Shown here: in pieces, positions 34,364 to 43,761 of the stretch
How the letters are laid out: each line of letters begins with the position of its first letter
Numbering within the stretch: the first letter of the stretch is position 1
Assembly: GCA_021805985.1 (NCBI GenBank)
Contig: JAJZDN010000007.1
Coordinates: 30,155 to 94,154, forward strand
Source: Planctomycetota bacterium
Lineage (GTDB): Bacteria > Planctomycetota > Phycisphaerae > WQYP01
Direction: 5' to 3'
DNA length: 64,000 nucleotides
Made by a program: the position numbers and the translations under genes
The notes under the pieces: model-generated
Seen by the model: only the letters and a program-made list of their open reading frames with translations
Told to the model about the DNA's origin: nothing
Databases searched by the model: none

Positions 34364-36241
34364 ATGAAACCGAGAAATGCAAACGTAGTGGCCAGTCAAT
34401 GTTCCGGCAGCAGTGGAAATTTGCGGCAGCCTTGTCTGCGATTTGTACGCGGGCAGTTAAGCTTGGGCTGCATGCTAATGCTCGCGGCGATTTATGCGCT
34501 TTCCGCCAGCGGTGGTGCGCAGCAGGCTGCGGCGCAGGTCATGGTCCAAACCGGCAATGCTCTGGATGCGAATAATCAAGTCGGTTCCGGCGGCAGCAAC
34601 GCACCGATTCCGGGGTATGTGCCGATGAACCCTAACGCCGTGGGATACGCGAACTCCAATACGGGAATGTATAACTCTGTTCCGCGTGTGAATTATCAGG
34701 TGGTGCCAGTACCACTGCCGGGCGGGGGCACGAGCTTTGCCCGAATACCCCAACTCGGTCAATCATCTTTTGGAACCAATGTCCCGCCATCGGCGGTGCC
34801 GCTGTATAATGTCAACGCCATCAGTTCCGGCGTGCCAAGCTCTGCCGTAAATTCTGCCTTAGGTTCGCAGGGGCTTATGAATTCTCAGGGAGCTTTAGTT
34901 CAAACTCCTGTCGGCATGGGCGGCAACCCCTATTCGCCGTATGCCATCAACGGGCAGGCCTATACGAATCCTGCGTTTACGTCGCCGTACAACAGTCAGA
35001 ACCCAGCGGCGCTGATGCCGGGGACTGGCGTTTCGGCTTACACCACGCCGGGCTTCGCGGCGGTGCCAATGGGGACAACCACTGGGGTTGTGGGACAGAT
35101 CAGTCCTTTGTTCGGACTGCGGCAAGTCAGCGTGCAACAGCCGATTTCAGGCCAACTGACAAATCCGTTTGGTCTGGCATCGCAAAGCCACAAAGTATCA
35201 GGCTTAGAAAGCCAATCGCAAACCGGCAATTCGTTTAACAGTCTCACGCCTGTCAACGTAGGCATAAGTCAAGCGACTAATGCACAGGCGATCAATGGAA
35301 ACGTTAACCATATCAAAGCTAGCCGTCCCACGGGCGAGGCCATTAATGGTTCGGTTAATGATGGCAGCCAACCCGGCAAAATTAATGGCGGCGGCCTGTA
35401 TCAGCAATTGCTGACCGAGCTGGCAGGCGGCAAGGCCACCAGCATTACCGCCCCCGGCTTGCCCGGTAAGCCAGCCATGACCATGACAGACTTAACGCCC
35501 CGATCTAATCATGCCACTTTAACCATCGATCCAATTACCGGCTTGCCGATTGCCCCGATTACTTCTAAACGGCTCATTGGGGTATCCAACGGAATCGGAC
35601 AAGGCACAACGGTCCATACCGGCCTGGGCTCGATGAGCACTATCATGCCATCCGGGATAGGGACCCATGGCAATATTTCCAATACCCTGACAAACCAATT
35701 GCAGGCCGGGCGGAGTCTGGCTCCCCTGAATTCACTGGCTGGCGGAACGCCGGGGAATTTTGGTCAGTTGATGCGCCAAGCGGAAGCAGATCAGAAAACC
35801 GGCCGCTTTGTATCCGCGATTGAAAATTATCAAAGCGCCATCCAGTTGCAGCCCGGCAATGCTCTGCCGCTGGTGGGACAAGCCAATGCCGAACTGGCCG
35901 CCGGCCTTTATCAAAGCGCCGCTTATAATCTGAAGTTTGTCTTCGGCCGCCATCCGGAATTAACTGCTCTGCACTACGACTTTAAAGCTCTGTTACCGGC
36001 TACCTCCCTGCAGGCGTCCCATCGACAGTTGCAGCGGATGTTCAATGAGAAAAGTGACCTTGCCGCATTTTTACTGGCGTACGTCGATTATCAAACCGGT
36101 CGCGGCCCGGAACTAAAATCCACGCTTAACCAATGGGCCAAGTGGAAAAATAAGGGGCCGTGGCCTGCGATCCTTCAGAAGGCTTGGATAAAGGCCGCCG
36201 ATACCAAAGCTGCAGGGCCAGGAAAAGCGGAGAAGCCGTGA
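34364..36241 (+). CDS. Exported Asn/Gly/Ser-rich protein with C-terminal TPR region
   Basis: 625 aa. The ATG at 34364 has GAGGAG 6 bases upstream, and the promoter rules out the earlier ATG. A long N-region precedes a hydrophobic segment ('LGCMLMLAAIYALSASGG'), giving a signal peptide or anchor. Residues 60-450 are low-complexity, rich in Asn, Gly, Ser, Pro and Thr, with frequent 'INGxVN' and 'NPxA' pieces. Residues about 470-560 hold TPR-like helices ('LMRQAEADQKTGRFVSAIEN', 'ALPLVGQANAELAAGLYQSA'). No family known. The stop codon overlaps the GTG start of the phosphatase, so both are made together. Confidence 0.7.
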   Translation: MKPRNANVVASQCSGSSGNLRQPCLRFVRGQLSLGCMLMLAAIYALSASGGAQQAAAQVMVQTGNALDANNQVGSGGSNAPIPGYVPMNPNAVGYANSNTGMYNSVPRVNYQVVPVPLPGGGTSFARIPQLGQSSFGTNVPPSAVPLYNVNAISSGVPSSAVNSALGSQGLMNSQGALVQTPVGMGGNPYSPYAINGQAYTNPAFTSPYNSQNPAALMPGTGVSAYTTPGFAAVPMGTTTGVVGQISPLFGLRQVSVQQPISGQLTNPFGLASQSHKVSGLESQSQTGNSFNSLTPVNVGISQATNAQAINGNVNHIKASRPTGEAINGSVNDGSQPGKINGGGLYQQLLTELAGGKATSITAPGLPGKPAMTMTDLTPRSNHATLTIDPITGLPIAPITSKRLIGVSNGIGQGTTVHTGLGSMSTIMPSGIGTHGNISNTLTNQLQAGRSLAPLNSLAGGTPGNFGQLMRQAEADQKTGRFVSAIENYQSAIQLQPGNALPLVGQANAELAAGLYQSAAYNLKFVFGRHPELTALHYDFKALLPATSLQASHRQLQRMFNEKSDLAAFLLAYVDYQTGRGPELKSTLNQWAKWKNKGPWPAILQKAWIKAADTKAAGPGKAEKP

Positions 36242-38055
36242 CGCAGTTTGATGTCTCCCAATCGCGAGATTTACGCGACCCCAATGTCGCCGACGAGATC
36301 GTGCGCCCCGAACTTAACCCCGTGGTGGGGTCAGCCATGGCAGCGCGCATTGAGGCCACGACGCGTCTTACCGATTACATTGATGCGGCCACGCTGCAGG
36401 ATATTCAGGATTCGCTTGCATCGGTAGCTCGCGTCAAGGCCACGATTCTGGATTCGCAGGGCGTCCCACTTACGCATACCACGGTAAGCAAGCGTTTTCA
36501 GACGCGCTCGGCCGCTATTGCCGCGTCACACAGTGCCAAGGGCGATACCGCACTGGATCAGCCATTCTCTGCTCCGATCGTGGTGCGCGGGCAACGTTTG
36601 GGCAGCATTGTCATTGAACCGGCCAAAGCCACGCCGGTGCGGACCGCCGCGATTAATGAATTGGCCGCCAAATTGCAATTGCCCCCCGCGCAGGTCCGCA
36701 CCGTTGTTGACGCCCTTAATCAGGAAGCACTGGTCCAGCGGACGGCGGGCGTTCAGTTTTTATATCTTCTGGCCAATGCCATCTCACGCCTGTGCGAGCA
36801 GGAAATTCAATTGCGCCGCCGCATCGTGGAGTTATCCACACTTTTCAATATCTCCAACATGCTTACCGAGGCCCGCGGCCTTCAGCAAACCCTGGACCGC
36901 GTAACATTCAGCGTCACTGAGGCACTGAATGTAAAAGCCTGCTCACTGCGACTGCTTGATGACCAGCGCGATGAAATGGTTATTAAGAGCGTTTACAATC
37001 TTTCAGAAGCTTACCTGCATAAAGGCCCCATCATGCTGCGCCAAAGCGGTATTGACCGGGAGGCCCTGGAGGGTAAGGTCGTCTACATTCCCGATATTGC
37101 TACCGATGAACGAATCATTTACCGCGATGACGGTCGCCGGGAGGGCATTGTTTCGGTGCTCTGCACCGCGTTGATTTATAAAGACCGTCCCATCGGTGTA
37201 TTGCGGGTCTATTCCGCGGAACGCAAGGAATTTTCAGATTTTGAAGTTAAACTTCTGCAATCCATTTCAGGTCAGGCCGCCGCCGCCATTGAAAACGCGC
37301 GTCTGCAGCAGGAAACCGTGGAAAAAGAGCGCCTCCAGCGGCAGGTTCAGATTGCCGCTGAAGTTCAGCGCCGCATGATTCCCGCCGGGGCACCGGTCGT
37401 ACCGGGCTTTGATATTGCAGCGCTTTACGCCCCATGCTTTGAACTCGGTGGAGATTTTTACGACTTCATTGAATTTGGAACCTCCACGCTGGGTATTGCG
37501 GTTGCGGATGTGGTGGGCAAGGGCCTCCCCGCTTCGCTGCTAATGGCCTCCGTTCGGGCCGCCATCCGCGCCTATGCCAATGATATCTACGACCTCGACG
37601 AAATTATCGCCCGCGTGAACCGAGCCATGGTAGCTGACACCCGCAGCAACGAATTTATTACCCTCTGGTATGGCACATTAAACTATGCCCGGCGGCAACT
37701 GACGTATTGCGCAGCGGGCCATGATCCGGCCCTGCTGGTGCGTGATGGGAAAATCCAGGAACTTTCGGCGGGCGGAATGGTACTGGGCGTGGACCCGTCC
37801 GAACGCTATGTCAAAGAAGTTTTGCAGTTACAACCCGGCGATCTGATTTTTATTTACACGGATGGTTTAAGCGACGCAGTGAGTTTCAGCGGAGAAAAAT
37901 TCGGCAAAGCGCGTGTGCGTGAAACTCTGCTGCGCCACAAAGACTCTACCGCCGAGCAAATTTGCCAGAATATGATCTGGGAAACCCGCCGCTTCGTAGG
38001 GCTGAATCGCCGCACTGACGATACCACCATGGTAGCCCTTCGCGTCACGCAGTGA
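36238..38055 (+). CDS. PocR/GAF-domain PP2C serine phosphatase (SpoIIE/RsbU type)
   Basis: 605 aa, GTG start at 36238 with GGAG 5 bases upstream and a GTGA overlap with the previous gene. Residues about 40-130 look like a PocR sensory domain ('LTDYIDAATLQDIQDSLASV'). After a helical linker, a GAF domain (about 200-360) and the SpoIIE phosphatase (about 385-605) follow: 'CFELGGDFYDFIEF', 'VADVVGKGLPASLLMA', 'YTDGLSDAV' and 'RTDDTTMVALRV', with the metal-binding aspartates present. Such proteins dephosphorylate anti-anti-sigma factors in partner-switching control of stress sigma factors. No anti-sigma gene is adjacent. Confidence 0.9.
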   Translation: MTQFDVSQSRDLRDPNVADEIVRPELNPVVGSAMAARIEATTRLTDYIDAATLQDIQDSLASVARVKATILDSQGVPLTHTTVSKRFQTRSAAIAASHSAKGDTALDQPFSAPIVVRGQRLGSIVIEPAKATPVRTAAINELAAKLQLPPAQVRTVVDALNQEALVQRTAGVQFLYLLANAISRLCEQEIQLRRRIVELSTLFNISNMLTEARGLQQTLDRVTFSVTEALNVKACSLRLLDDQRDEMVIKSVYNLSEAYLHKGPIMLRQSGIDREALEGKVVYIPDIATDERIIYRDDGRREGIVSVLCTALIYKDRPIGVLRVYSAERKEFSDFEVKLLQSISGQAAAAIENARLQQETVEKERLQRQVQIAAEVQRRMIPAGAPVVPGFDIAALYAPCFELGGDFYDFIEFGTSTLGIAVADVVGKGLPASLLMASVRAAIRAYANDIYDLDEIIARVNRAMVADTRSNEFITLWYGTLNYARRQLTYCAAGHDPALLVRDGKIQELSAGGMVLGVDPSERYVKEVLQLQPGDLIFIYTDGLSDAVSFSGEKFGKARVRETLLRHKDSTAEQICQNMIWETRRFVGLNRRTDDTTMVALRVTQ

Positions 38056-38096
38056 CATCCCCGCGACCTCAAGTATTTCCCCTCTGATTGCGAATA

Positions 38097-38121
38097 AAAA
38101 AAGGTGTCAGGTACCTTTTTT
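38097..38121. repeat. Palindromic hairpin with poly-A/poly-T arms (terminator or REP-like)
   Basis: AAAAAAGGT-(gtcaggt)-ACCTTTTTT, a perfect 9-bp stem with a 7-nt loop, 42 bases after the phosphatase stop. It can terminate on both strands. The GGTGTCAGGTACC core resembles short palindromes I recall as dispersed in planctomycete genomes; only one copy occurs in this window. Confidence 0.6.
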
Positions 38122-38300
38122 CCGGAAATATACGGGGTTGCGTACCGCTCCCGGTAGACCATTACCATTTATTCTGCCCAATGCTGAAGCGTTGAGCTGA
38201 TCGCAGAAATGGGATCTGATGACACGATGGGCTTAAGCCCGTCGCGGTTGAGGTAAACGCCTCGCCCGACTTGGTGTGCCATTATTAGCGGCGGACGGTA

Positions 38301-38486
38301 TCAAGCCCAGGTCCAGCACGGCGTGTGCGGCATCTGCACGAGTTGTGGCAGGTAATTAATGGTATGCGCCTGCGATATTCTCGCAAGGTACGCCTGTAAT
38401 TCCTGTTCAGTAAATTTTTCAAGAAAAGCCCGCCCGGCGGAGCGGTTCAAGCGGATAATCTCATCCATCATTTCAGGTTTGCTCAT
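38301..38486 (-). CDS. Small helical protein (61 aa)
   Basis: ATG 38486 has AAGGAG 6 bases upstream, which argues for a real gene; the track's first 27 residues are not needed. The sequence 'PEMMDEIIRLNRSAGRAFLE' continuing 'EKFTEQELQAYLARIS' predicts two amphipathic helices, and the tail is Pro/Trp-rich. I do not recognise a family. It lies between the phosphatase and tRNA-Val on the opposite strand. Confidence 0.6.
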   Translation of the reverse strand: MSKPEMMDEIIRLNRSAGRAFLEKFTEQELQAYLARISQAHTINYLPQLVQMPHTPCWTWA

Positions 38487-38699
38487 GCGCGACTCCTTTC
38501 GCTTAACATTCCCTATACCAAACCGGCCAAAGCCGACCTGGTACATGAGAAAATTCTCGGCGTCCAATGCCGATAATCTCTAACGATAAGGGCTTATCGG
38601 CCAACCATTCAAATAACTTTAATAATTTTTTGGATTTTTCAAACGTCTTGCGGCATTGATCCCAAGGCGGTGTTCCAGTAATATATTATCTCCGTGATC

Positions 38700-38773
38700 G
38701 GGCGTTTAGCTCAGTTGGTTAGAGCGTACGGATCACACCCGTAAGGTCGGGGGTTCGAGCCCCTCAACGCCCA
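38700..38773 (+). tRNA. tRNA-Val (anticodon CAC)
   Basis: Full 74-nt cloverleaf: acceptor GGGCGTT/AACGCCC, D stem GCTC/GAGC, anticodon stem TACGG/CCGTA with loop ATCACAC giving anticodon CAC (reads GUG), T arm GGGGG-TTCGAGC-CCCTC, discriminator A. The terminal CCA is not encoded; the next bases are ATC. Confidence 0.93.
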
Positions 38774-38962
38774 ATCCGTGATTTTTTTGATCAGCACAGG
38801 CAGGCGCGATGGATCACAATCCAGGCTGTTTTCAACCCTATTGGCTATAACGGCACTTTCGCGCGGTGCCTCCCTGCGATCGCCTTTCCTCGCCGCGTGC
38901 GCCGGAAAATGCGCCGCTTACCTTGTGCCATCATCGCCGGCGGTTTAATTCCTGCGACTGCC

Positions 38963-40471
38963 TTACGCTTCAGTTTGGGGGCGTTTCGCGGCTGGCCAAT
39001 CAATGTGGAAGAATTTTCCACGCGCTTGATCAACGCGCTCATAGGTATGGGCGCCAAAATAATCTCTTTGCGCTTGAATCAGGCTCGCCGGAAGCACCGC
39101 GGTCCGATAGGAATCATAGTAAGCCAACGCGGACATAAACGCCGGGGCGGCAATTCCGTTTTGTGCCGCCAGGGCTACAACTTGGCGCCATTGTTCCTGG
39201 CCGTTTTGGATCTGTTTGCGGAAATAAGGGTCCATTAACAGATTGACCAGTTCAGGATCAAGGGTGTAGGCATCCGTAATTTTCTGAAGGAATCCGGCGC
39301 GGATAATGCAACCGCCCCGCCAGATGCTGGCGATGGTTCCGAAATCAAATTTCCAGTGATATTCCTGCTGGGCCTGGAACATAAGCTGAAAACCCTGCGC
39401 ATAGGCGCAAATCTTGGAGCAGTAAAGCGCTTGCCGAATGGCCTCGACCATTTTTTTTCCATGCTTCTTATTGCCCACCTTGGGGCCTCGAAGTTTTTTC
39501 GACGCCGCCACACGCTCTTCTTTTAAGGCGCTCATGCACCTCGCGAAAACTGCCTCGGCAATTGAATTGGCCGGCACACCCAGATCCAATGCACTGGTGG
39601 AAGTCCATTTGCCGGTGCCCTTCTGGCCGGCTGCATCCAGAATGCTGTCCACCAGATATTTCCGCGGCTTGGCCGGGTCGCGCTGTTGCAGAACATCGGC
39701 GGTAATTTCAATCAGATAAGAGTCCAGCTCGGTAAGATTCCATTGGCTGAAAATTTCCGCCAATTCCGGCGGCGTAAGGCCCAACAAATGCCGCAGCAGA
39801 AAATAGGCCTCGCTGATTAACTGCATATCGACATATTCAATGCCATTATGCACCATTTTAACGTAATGGCCCGCTCCATCCGGCCCGAGGTAGGCTGTGC
39901 ACGGCACCCCGCCAGTCACCGGCTTGCCGGGTTCGGCACCGGGAATTGGCTTGCCGGTTTTGGGATCAACCTTCGCCGCAATGGCTTCCCAAATGGGTTT
40001 AAGATGTTTCCAAGCTTCCGGATCGCCGCCGGGCATCAAGGATGGGCCAAATCGGGCACCGAGTTCGCCGCCGGATACGCCGGAGCCGAAAAATTTGAGT
40101 TTGTCGGCATATTGCTTTTCCCGCCGAATGGTGTCGGTCCACAGGCTGTTACCGGCATCAATGACAATATCGTTTTTATCCACACCTGCATCGATAAGCT
40201 GTTGCGTGACCGCATCAACCGCAGCGCCGGCCTTGACCAGAATAATAATGACACGTGGCTTTTTTATGGCCAGCACAAAATCCGCCAGCGTATCACAACC
40301 CACCAGCTTTCCCGGCGTGTTCGGATTCTCCTTGATGAATTCCTGCGTTACCTTGGTGGTACGATTAAACACCGCAATATTAAAATCATGATCGGCGATA
40401 TTCAGGGCCAGATTTTTTCCCATCACCGCCAGACCAATTAAACCCACTTGAGCAATTCCGGATTCAGACAT
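38963..40471 (-). CDS. gnd: 6-phosphogluconate dehydrogenase, decarboxylating
   Basis: 502 aa. Oxidative pentose phosphate step: 6-phosphogluconate to ribulose 5-phosphate with NADP+. N-terminal '[18 protein letters not shown]' Rossmann motif with 'FNRT' (NADP preference), '[20 protein letters not shown]' (catalytic Lys region follows), '[18 protein letters not shown]' and the all-helical C-terminal domain are present. Length fits the long, E. coli-like form. SD AAGGAAA lies before the ATG. Single gene, downstream on the same strand as the GH95-like gene. Confidence 0.96.
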   Translation of the reverse strand: MSESGIAQVGLIGLAVMGKNLALNIADHDFNIAVFNRTTKVTQEFIKENPNTPGKLVGCDTLADFVLAIKKPRVIIILVKAGAAVDAVTQQLIDAGVDKNDIVIDAGNSLWTDTIRREKQYADKLKFFGSGVSGGELGARFGPSLMPGGDPEAWKHLKPIWEAIAAKVDPKTGKPIPGAEPGKPVTGGVPCTAYLGPDGAGHYVKMVHNGIEYVDMQLISEAYFLLRHLLGLTPPELAEIFSQWNLTELDSYLIEITADVLQQRDPAKPRKYLVDSILDAAGQKGTGKWTSTSALDLGVPANSIAEAVFARCMSALKEERVAASKKLRGPKVGNKKHGKKMVEAIRQALYCSKICAYAQGFQLMFQAQQEYHWKFDFGTIASIWRGGCIIRAGFLQKITDAYTLDPELVNLLMDPYFRKQIQNGQEQWRQVVALAAQNGIAAPAFMSALAYYDSYRTAVLPASLIQAQRDYFGAHTYERVDQARGKFFHIDWPAAKRPQTEA

Positions 40472-40633
40472 GAATCATTTCCTTTCAATGAATTCAACCC
40501 CTGACTATGTTAGAGCGCTGGCCGGAAACTTTCCAGCGAAGAAACACTTTTTAATTATTCCCACTTTCTCATGTGCGCACAATTTCGCCACGCCGATATT
40601 GCTGTCGCAGATGTTCCTCCCCCACGTCAAACA

Positions 40634-43594
40634 TTAGTGCGTAGCGGCTGTCAGTCTTAGCGTCTCACCAACGCCCACGGTGATGGGTAGTGTTTTAACG
40701 ATGGCTATTGTTTTACCCTGCATAACTTTTCGCCCATGCTCCAAGACCGCCACCGCTACCAGGCGGCCCGGCCACGGGTTTACGAGACGGCATAGGCCAC
40801 CTCCGTGCCGGCAGCTGATTTGCACATACATGACGTGGCCCTTGTGCAGCCGACTGGATATTAAAAAATCTCCGCACGCCAGGAGATTCCCGAAGGATGC
40901 ATTCTGATTTTTTGGCCAGTTTGGAAACACCAGAATATTCTTCTGGTAGCTTTGGACAAACATACCGCAGATTGTGGTCGGAATGGTCGCAAAATTTTCC
41001 GTTCCGCCACCCCCCATCTGAAATAAAAAATTAGGATACGAAAAGTGCCTGATCAGCACATCGAGATGATACAAAATTCGGTCGGGATTATAGCCTACTG
41101 CCGCACATGCCGGATAAAAACTCGACGTATTGTTAAAGTCATCCCAGGTCTTTTGGAAGCTCACAGTATTAATCGCTGCCGCCAGTTCCCGCTGCGGGCT
41201 TTCCAAGCCGATCGCCCATGCCGGGAAAATAACCTGGTGCGAATTCATCCCCGCCGATGAACCGCTGATACGCACAGGTGGATGCGCCGAGAGCAATTGG
41301 CCCAGATTAATCCATTGAGACCCAATCAAGGCGTTCCGAATCACGAATTTTCCTTGCACACCAGCGCCGCCGACAGCATGGGCAATGCTGGAAATGGACG
41401 ATGCCGGCACCATCGGCAACGGACTTAAATGCGCAAGGATATGCTGCCATCGCACCGCATCCGCGTCATAAAATCCCAAGGAATGATTCATATCCAGCAA
41501 CCCGGAATACAGCATCTGTAAAAAGGCAATGCTGGTTGCCGGGTTTACATCATGCGGCGACTGCAATTCATCGGCGGCGTCGTCAGGGTCCATGTAAATG
41601 CCATTCTTCAGTACCAGATAATGGTCCCAGAATTGCGCCACGCCCCGCAGAAATGGATAGACCTTGCGTGCGTAAGTTATGCTGCGTGTGTAACGCCATC
41701 GCTGCAGGCAGTCCACACAACTGAATAACGCATCGGATTTCTGCCGAAGTGTTTTTGCACCGTCTGCGCTCCAGCCGGGCAGTGGGCTTAAGTGGGCGTA
41801 GTAAAACAAGCCGTGATAATGCCGATGCCGCGCCAAGGCATGCCCGCGTTGCATCCAATCCAATAGCGCCTGATCGTAATTATCTGCCAGCGCTATGTGA
41901 TTGGTGGGGTACGCCGCCCAGAAAGGTGCTTCATAATTATAATCCAGCGTGTAATCGCCATTCCAACCCATATGCGGCGAGGTAATAAAATTACCCCACA
42001 AACCCGGCGCAATTTGCCCCGGTGCACTGCTGCATGCGAAAGCATAAAGCGAACCGTACCAGAAATTCTCAATGGGCTTATTGGCTATGTGAATATATGA
42101 ATGGCGCCAGAAGTGCTTCCACCATGCCAAATGCCTGCTCCACAGTTGATTCACGGCCGAAATATTTAATGCATTGAGCAGTTTTAACGATGCGTTGCGA
42201 TAATTCGCCACATCGCGATTATCCAGTACGGATACAGCAATCGTTGCATCGGCCCCGGGTTGCAGCGTCAGCGCTGCGCGCCCGCTGTTAACCTGCACCC
42301 CGCCGCCAATAATGCGGAACGCCAGCAGCCCTTCCGGCGACGCGCCATTAAAAATAATCTGCTTATCGCCGGGGTGAATCGCGTTCCAATCCCACTTAGG
42401 TCCGATGACTTGGGCGGCGGTGGGGAATTGAGCCGTTGTTGCTACGGATACGCCATTGACCACCAAGGATAGTCTTTTTCCGTTATAAATCGCCGCCACA
42501 TGAGACCAACGATTTAATGCCAACCGTCCGGGCGCTGTAACTCGCACGCGATTGAGCATCGCGGACAATTTCCCGCCCACCGTCGAAAAAGTAAAGCCGT
42601 AGGAAATCTGCGGCGGATTAGGACCTGGTTGCCCCCAGTGTTGCCAGGTATCACTGGTCATGGCACTGAAAATCGCCTCTGTGCCCTTGGCGGATCTTGG
42701 AAAAACATCTGCCGATACGATAAAGCCTCGCTGCGGCATCACCAAATTGCCACAATCAAACCGCGTTGATTTTCCGCGCGAATGAGCATTGGCGCGGATA
42801 GAACGGGGCAAAAACCCAAACTGCGGCTCCAATTGCACCGCCCGTGCAGCCGCTGGCATGTCACCGGGCAAACCCGGGGCAAATGCCTTGGGCCAAACTA
42901 GCACATTGGCAATCAGGCCGTGAAATGGCCCCGCCGGATCACGTCCACTGGACAGGCCGATCCGCGCATCGACTGTGTCAGGTGATACGCATAAATATCT
43001 TATCGTGCCCTTTCGCCCGGACATTCCCGCCGCGCCGGTTGTGCCCCACGCATCCAATAATTTCGGGCGAATCACCAAAGGCAGTCGGCCGCTGTTATGC
43101 AGTTGCATAACCAGAAGATTTTCCGGTTTTGCCACCCAAGATTTAAACTGCAAATCATGACCATTATTCGTCGTAAAATTTCCGGCAACATCCGCAGGGC
43201 CAATATTTTCGCGCGTCAAATACTTCCCGTTATGCAACGCCGGAATGGACAAATTCAACCGCCCCACCGGCATGATGCGTCCGCGCAACACACTCCAGAA
43301 ATCCTCCCGCCCGATATACATGGCAATATGATCAGTATTGCGCCCTTGAATCGCCACTCCCACGCTTCCATTACCAAGCAGCGGCCCATCCGGAAAATTA
43401 TTCGCCGGCGCGTGGCTGGGCGCAAGGGTCCGAATGCCCGATATTTTGGAAACAATATTCCACGCCGCCTGCGACACAGAATTATGCACTTCGGCACCGG
43501 CCGTCGTCGCGCCTATGGCCAAACCAAGCAAGGCCACCAAAACGTTGAACCGCCGCGAAATAATGCGTATTACCCCAGGCCAGACACTGCGCAT
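40634..43594 (-). CDS. Secreted GH95-like glycosidase with LamG-like insertion
   Basis: 986 aa with a signal peptide ('VLVALLGLAIGATTAG'). The N-terminal 'DGPLLGNGSVGVAIQG' and the catalytic (alpha/alpha)6 region 'IAPGLWGNFITSPHMGWNGD', 'YTLDYNYEAPFWAAYPTNH' resemble GH95 alpha-L-fucosidases/galactosidases. Residues about 215-410 ('RGFIVSADVFPRSAKG', 'RLALNRWSHVAAIYNGKRLS') read as a LamG/concanavalin-type sandwich inserted between the two, likely for glycan binding. The expected substrate is an alpha-linked fucose or galactose terminus. SD GGAG lies 9 bases before the ATG. Assignment is by motif; GH65-clan relatives are possible. Confidence 0.72.
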   Translation of the reverse strand: MRSVWPGVIRIISRRFNVLVALLGLAIGATTAGAEVHNSVSQAAWNIVSKISGIRTLAPSHAPANNFPDGPLLGNGSVGVAIQGRNTDHIAMYIGREDFWSVLRGRIMPVGRLNLSIPALHNGKYLTRENIGPADVAGNFTTNNGHDLQFKSWVAKPENLLVMQLHNSGRLPLVIRPKLLDAWGTTGAAGMSGRKGTIRYLCVSPDTVDARIGLSSGRDPAGPFHGLIANVLVWPKAFAPGLPGDMPAAARAVQLEPQFGFLPRSIRANAHSRGKSTRFDCGNLVMPQRGFIVSADVFPRSAKGTEAIFSAMTSDTWQHWGQPGPNPPQISYGFTFSTVGGKLSAMLNRVRVTAPGRLALNRWSHVAAIYNGKRLSLVVNGVSVATTAQFPTAAQVIGPKWDWNAIHPGDKQIIFNGASPEGLLAFRIIGGGVQVNSGRAALTLQPGADATIAVSVLDNRDVANYRNASLKLLNALNISAVNQLWSRHLAWWKHFWRHSYIHIANKPIENFWYGSLYAFACSSAPGQIAPGLWGNFITSPHMGWNGDYTLDYNYEAPFWAAYPTNHIALADNYDQALLDWMQRGHALARHRHYHGLFYYAHLSPLPGWSADGAKTLRQKSDALFSCVDCLQRWRYTRSITYARKVYPFLRGVAQFWDHYLVLKNGIYMDPDDAADELQSPHDVNPATSIAFLQMLYSGLLDMNHSLGFYDADAVRWQHILAHLSPLPMVPASSISSIAHAVGGAGVQGKFVIRNALIGSQWINLGQLLSAHPPVRISGSSAGMNSHQVIFPAWAIGLESPQRELAAAINTVSFQKTWDDFNNTSSFYPACAAVGYNPDRILYHLDVLIRHFSYPNFLFQMGGGGTENFATIPTTICGMFVQSYQKNILVFPNWPKNQNASFGNLLACGDFLISSRLHKGHVMYVQISCRHGGGLCRLVNPWPGRLVAVAVLEHGRKVMQGKTIAIVKTLPITVGVGETLRLTAATH

Positions 43595-43761
43595 AAATCA
43601 AATCTCCAATTCCACTGGATTGTCGCAATCATTTAGTATCTGCAAATCGCGCACTTTGCAAGCCACACAGCCAATTAAGTTCATGACCACTGGCCGTGAC
43701 CCACGCAGCAAAAGGCCGCCGTGGATGCGCTATCCTTATGATCGGCTGAATAATACGGTCA

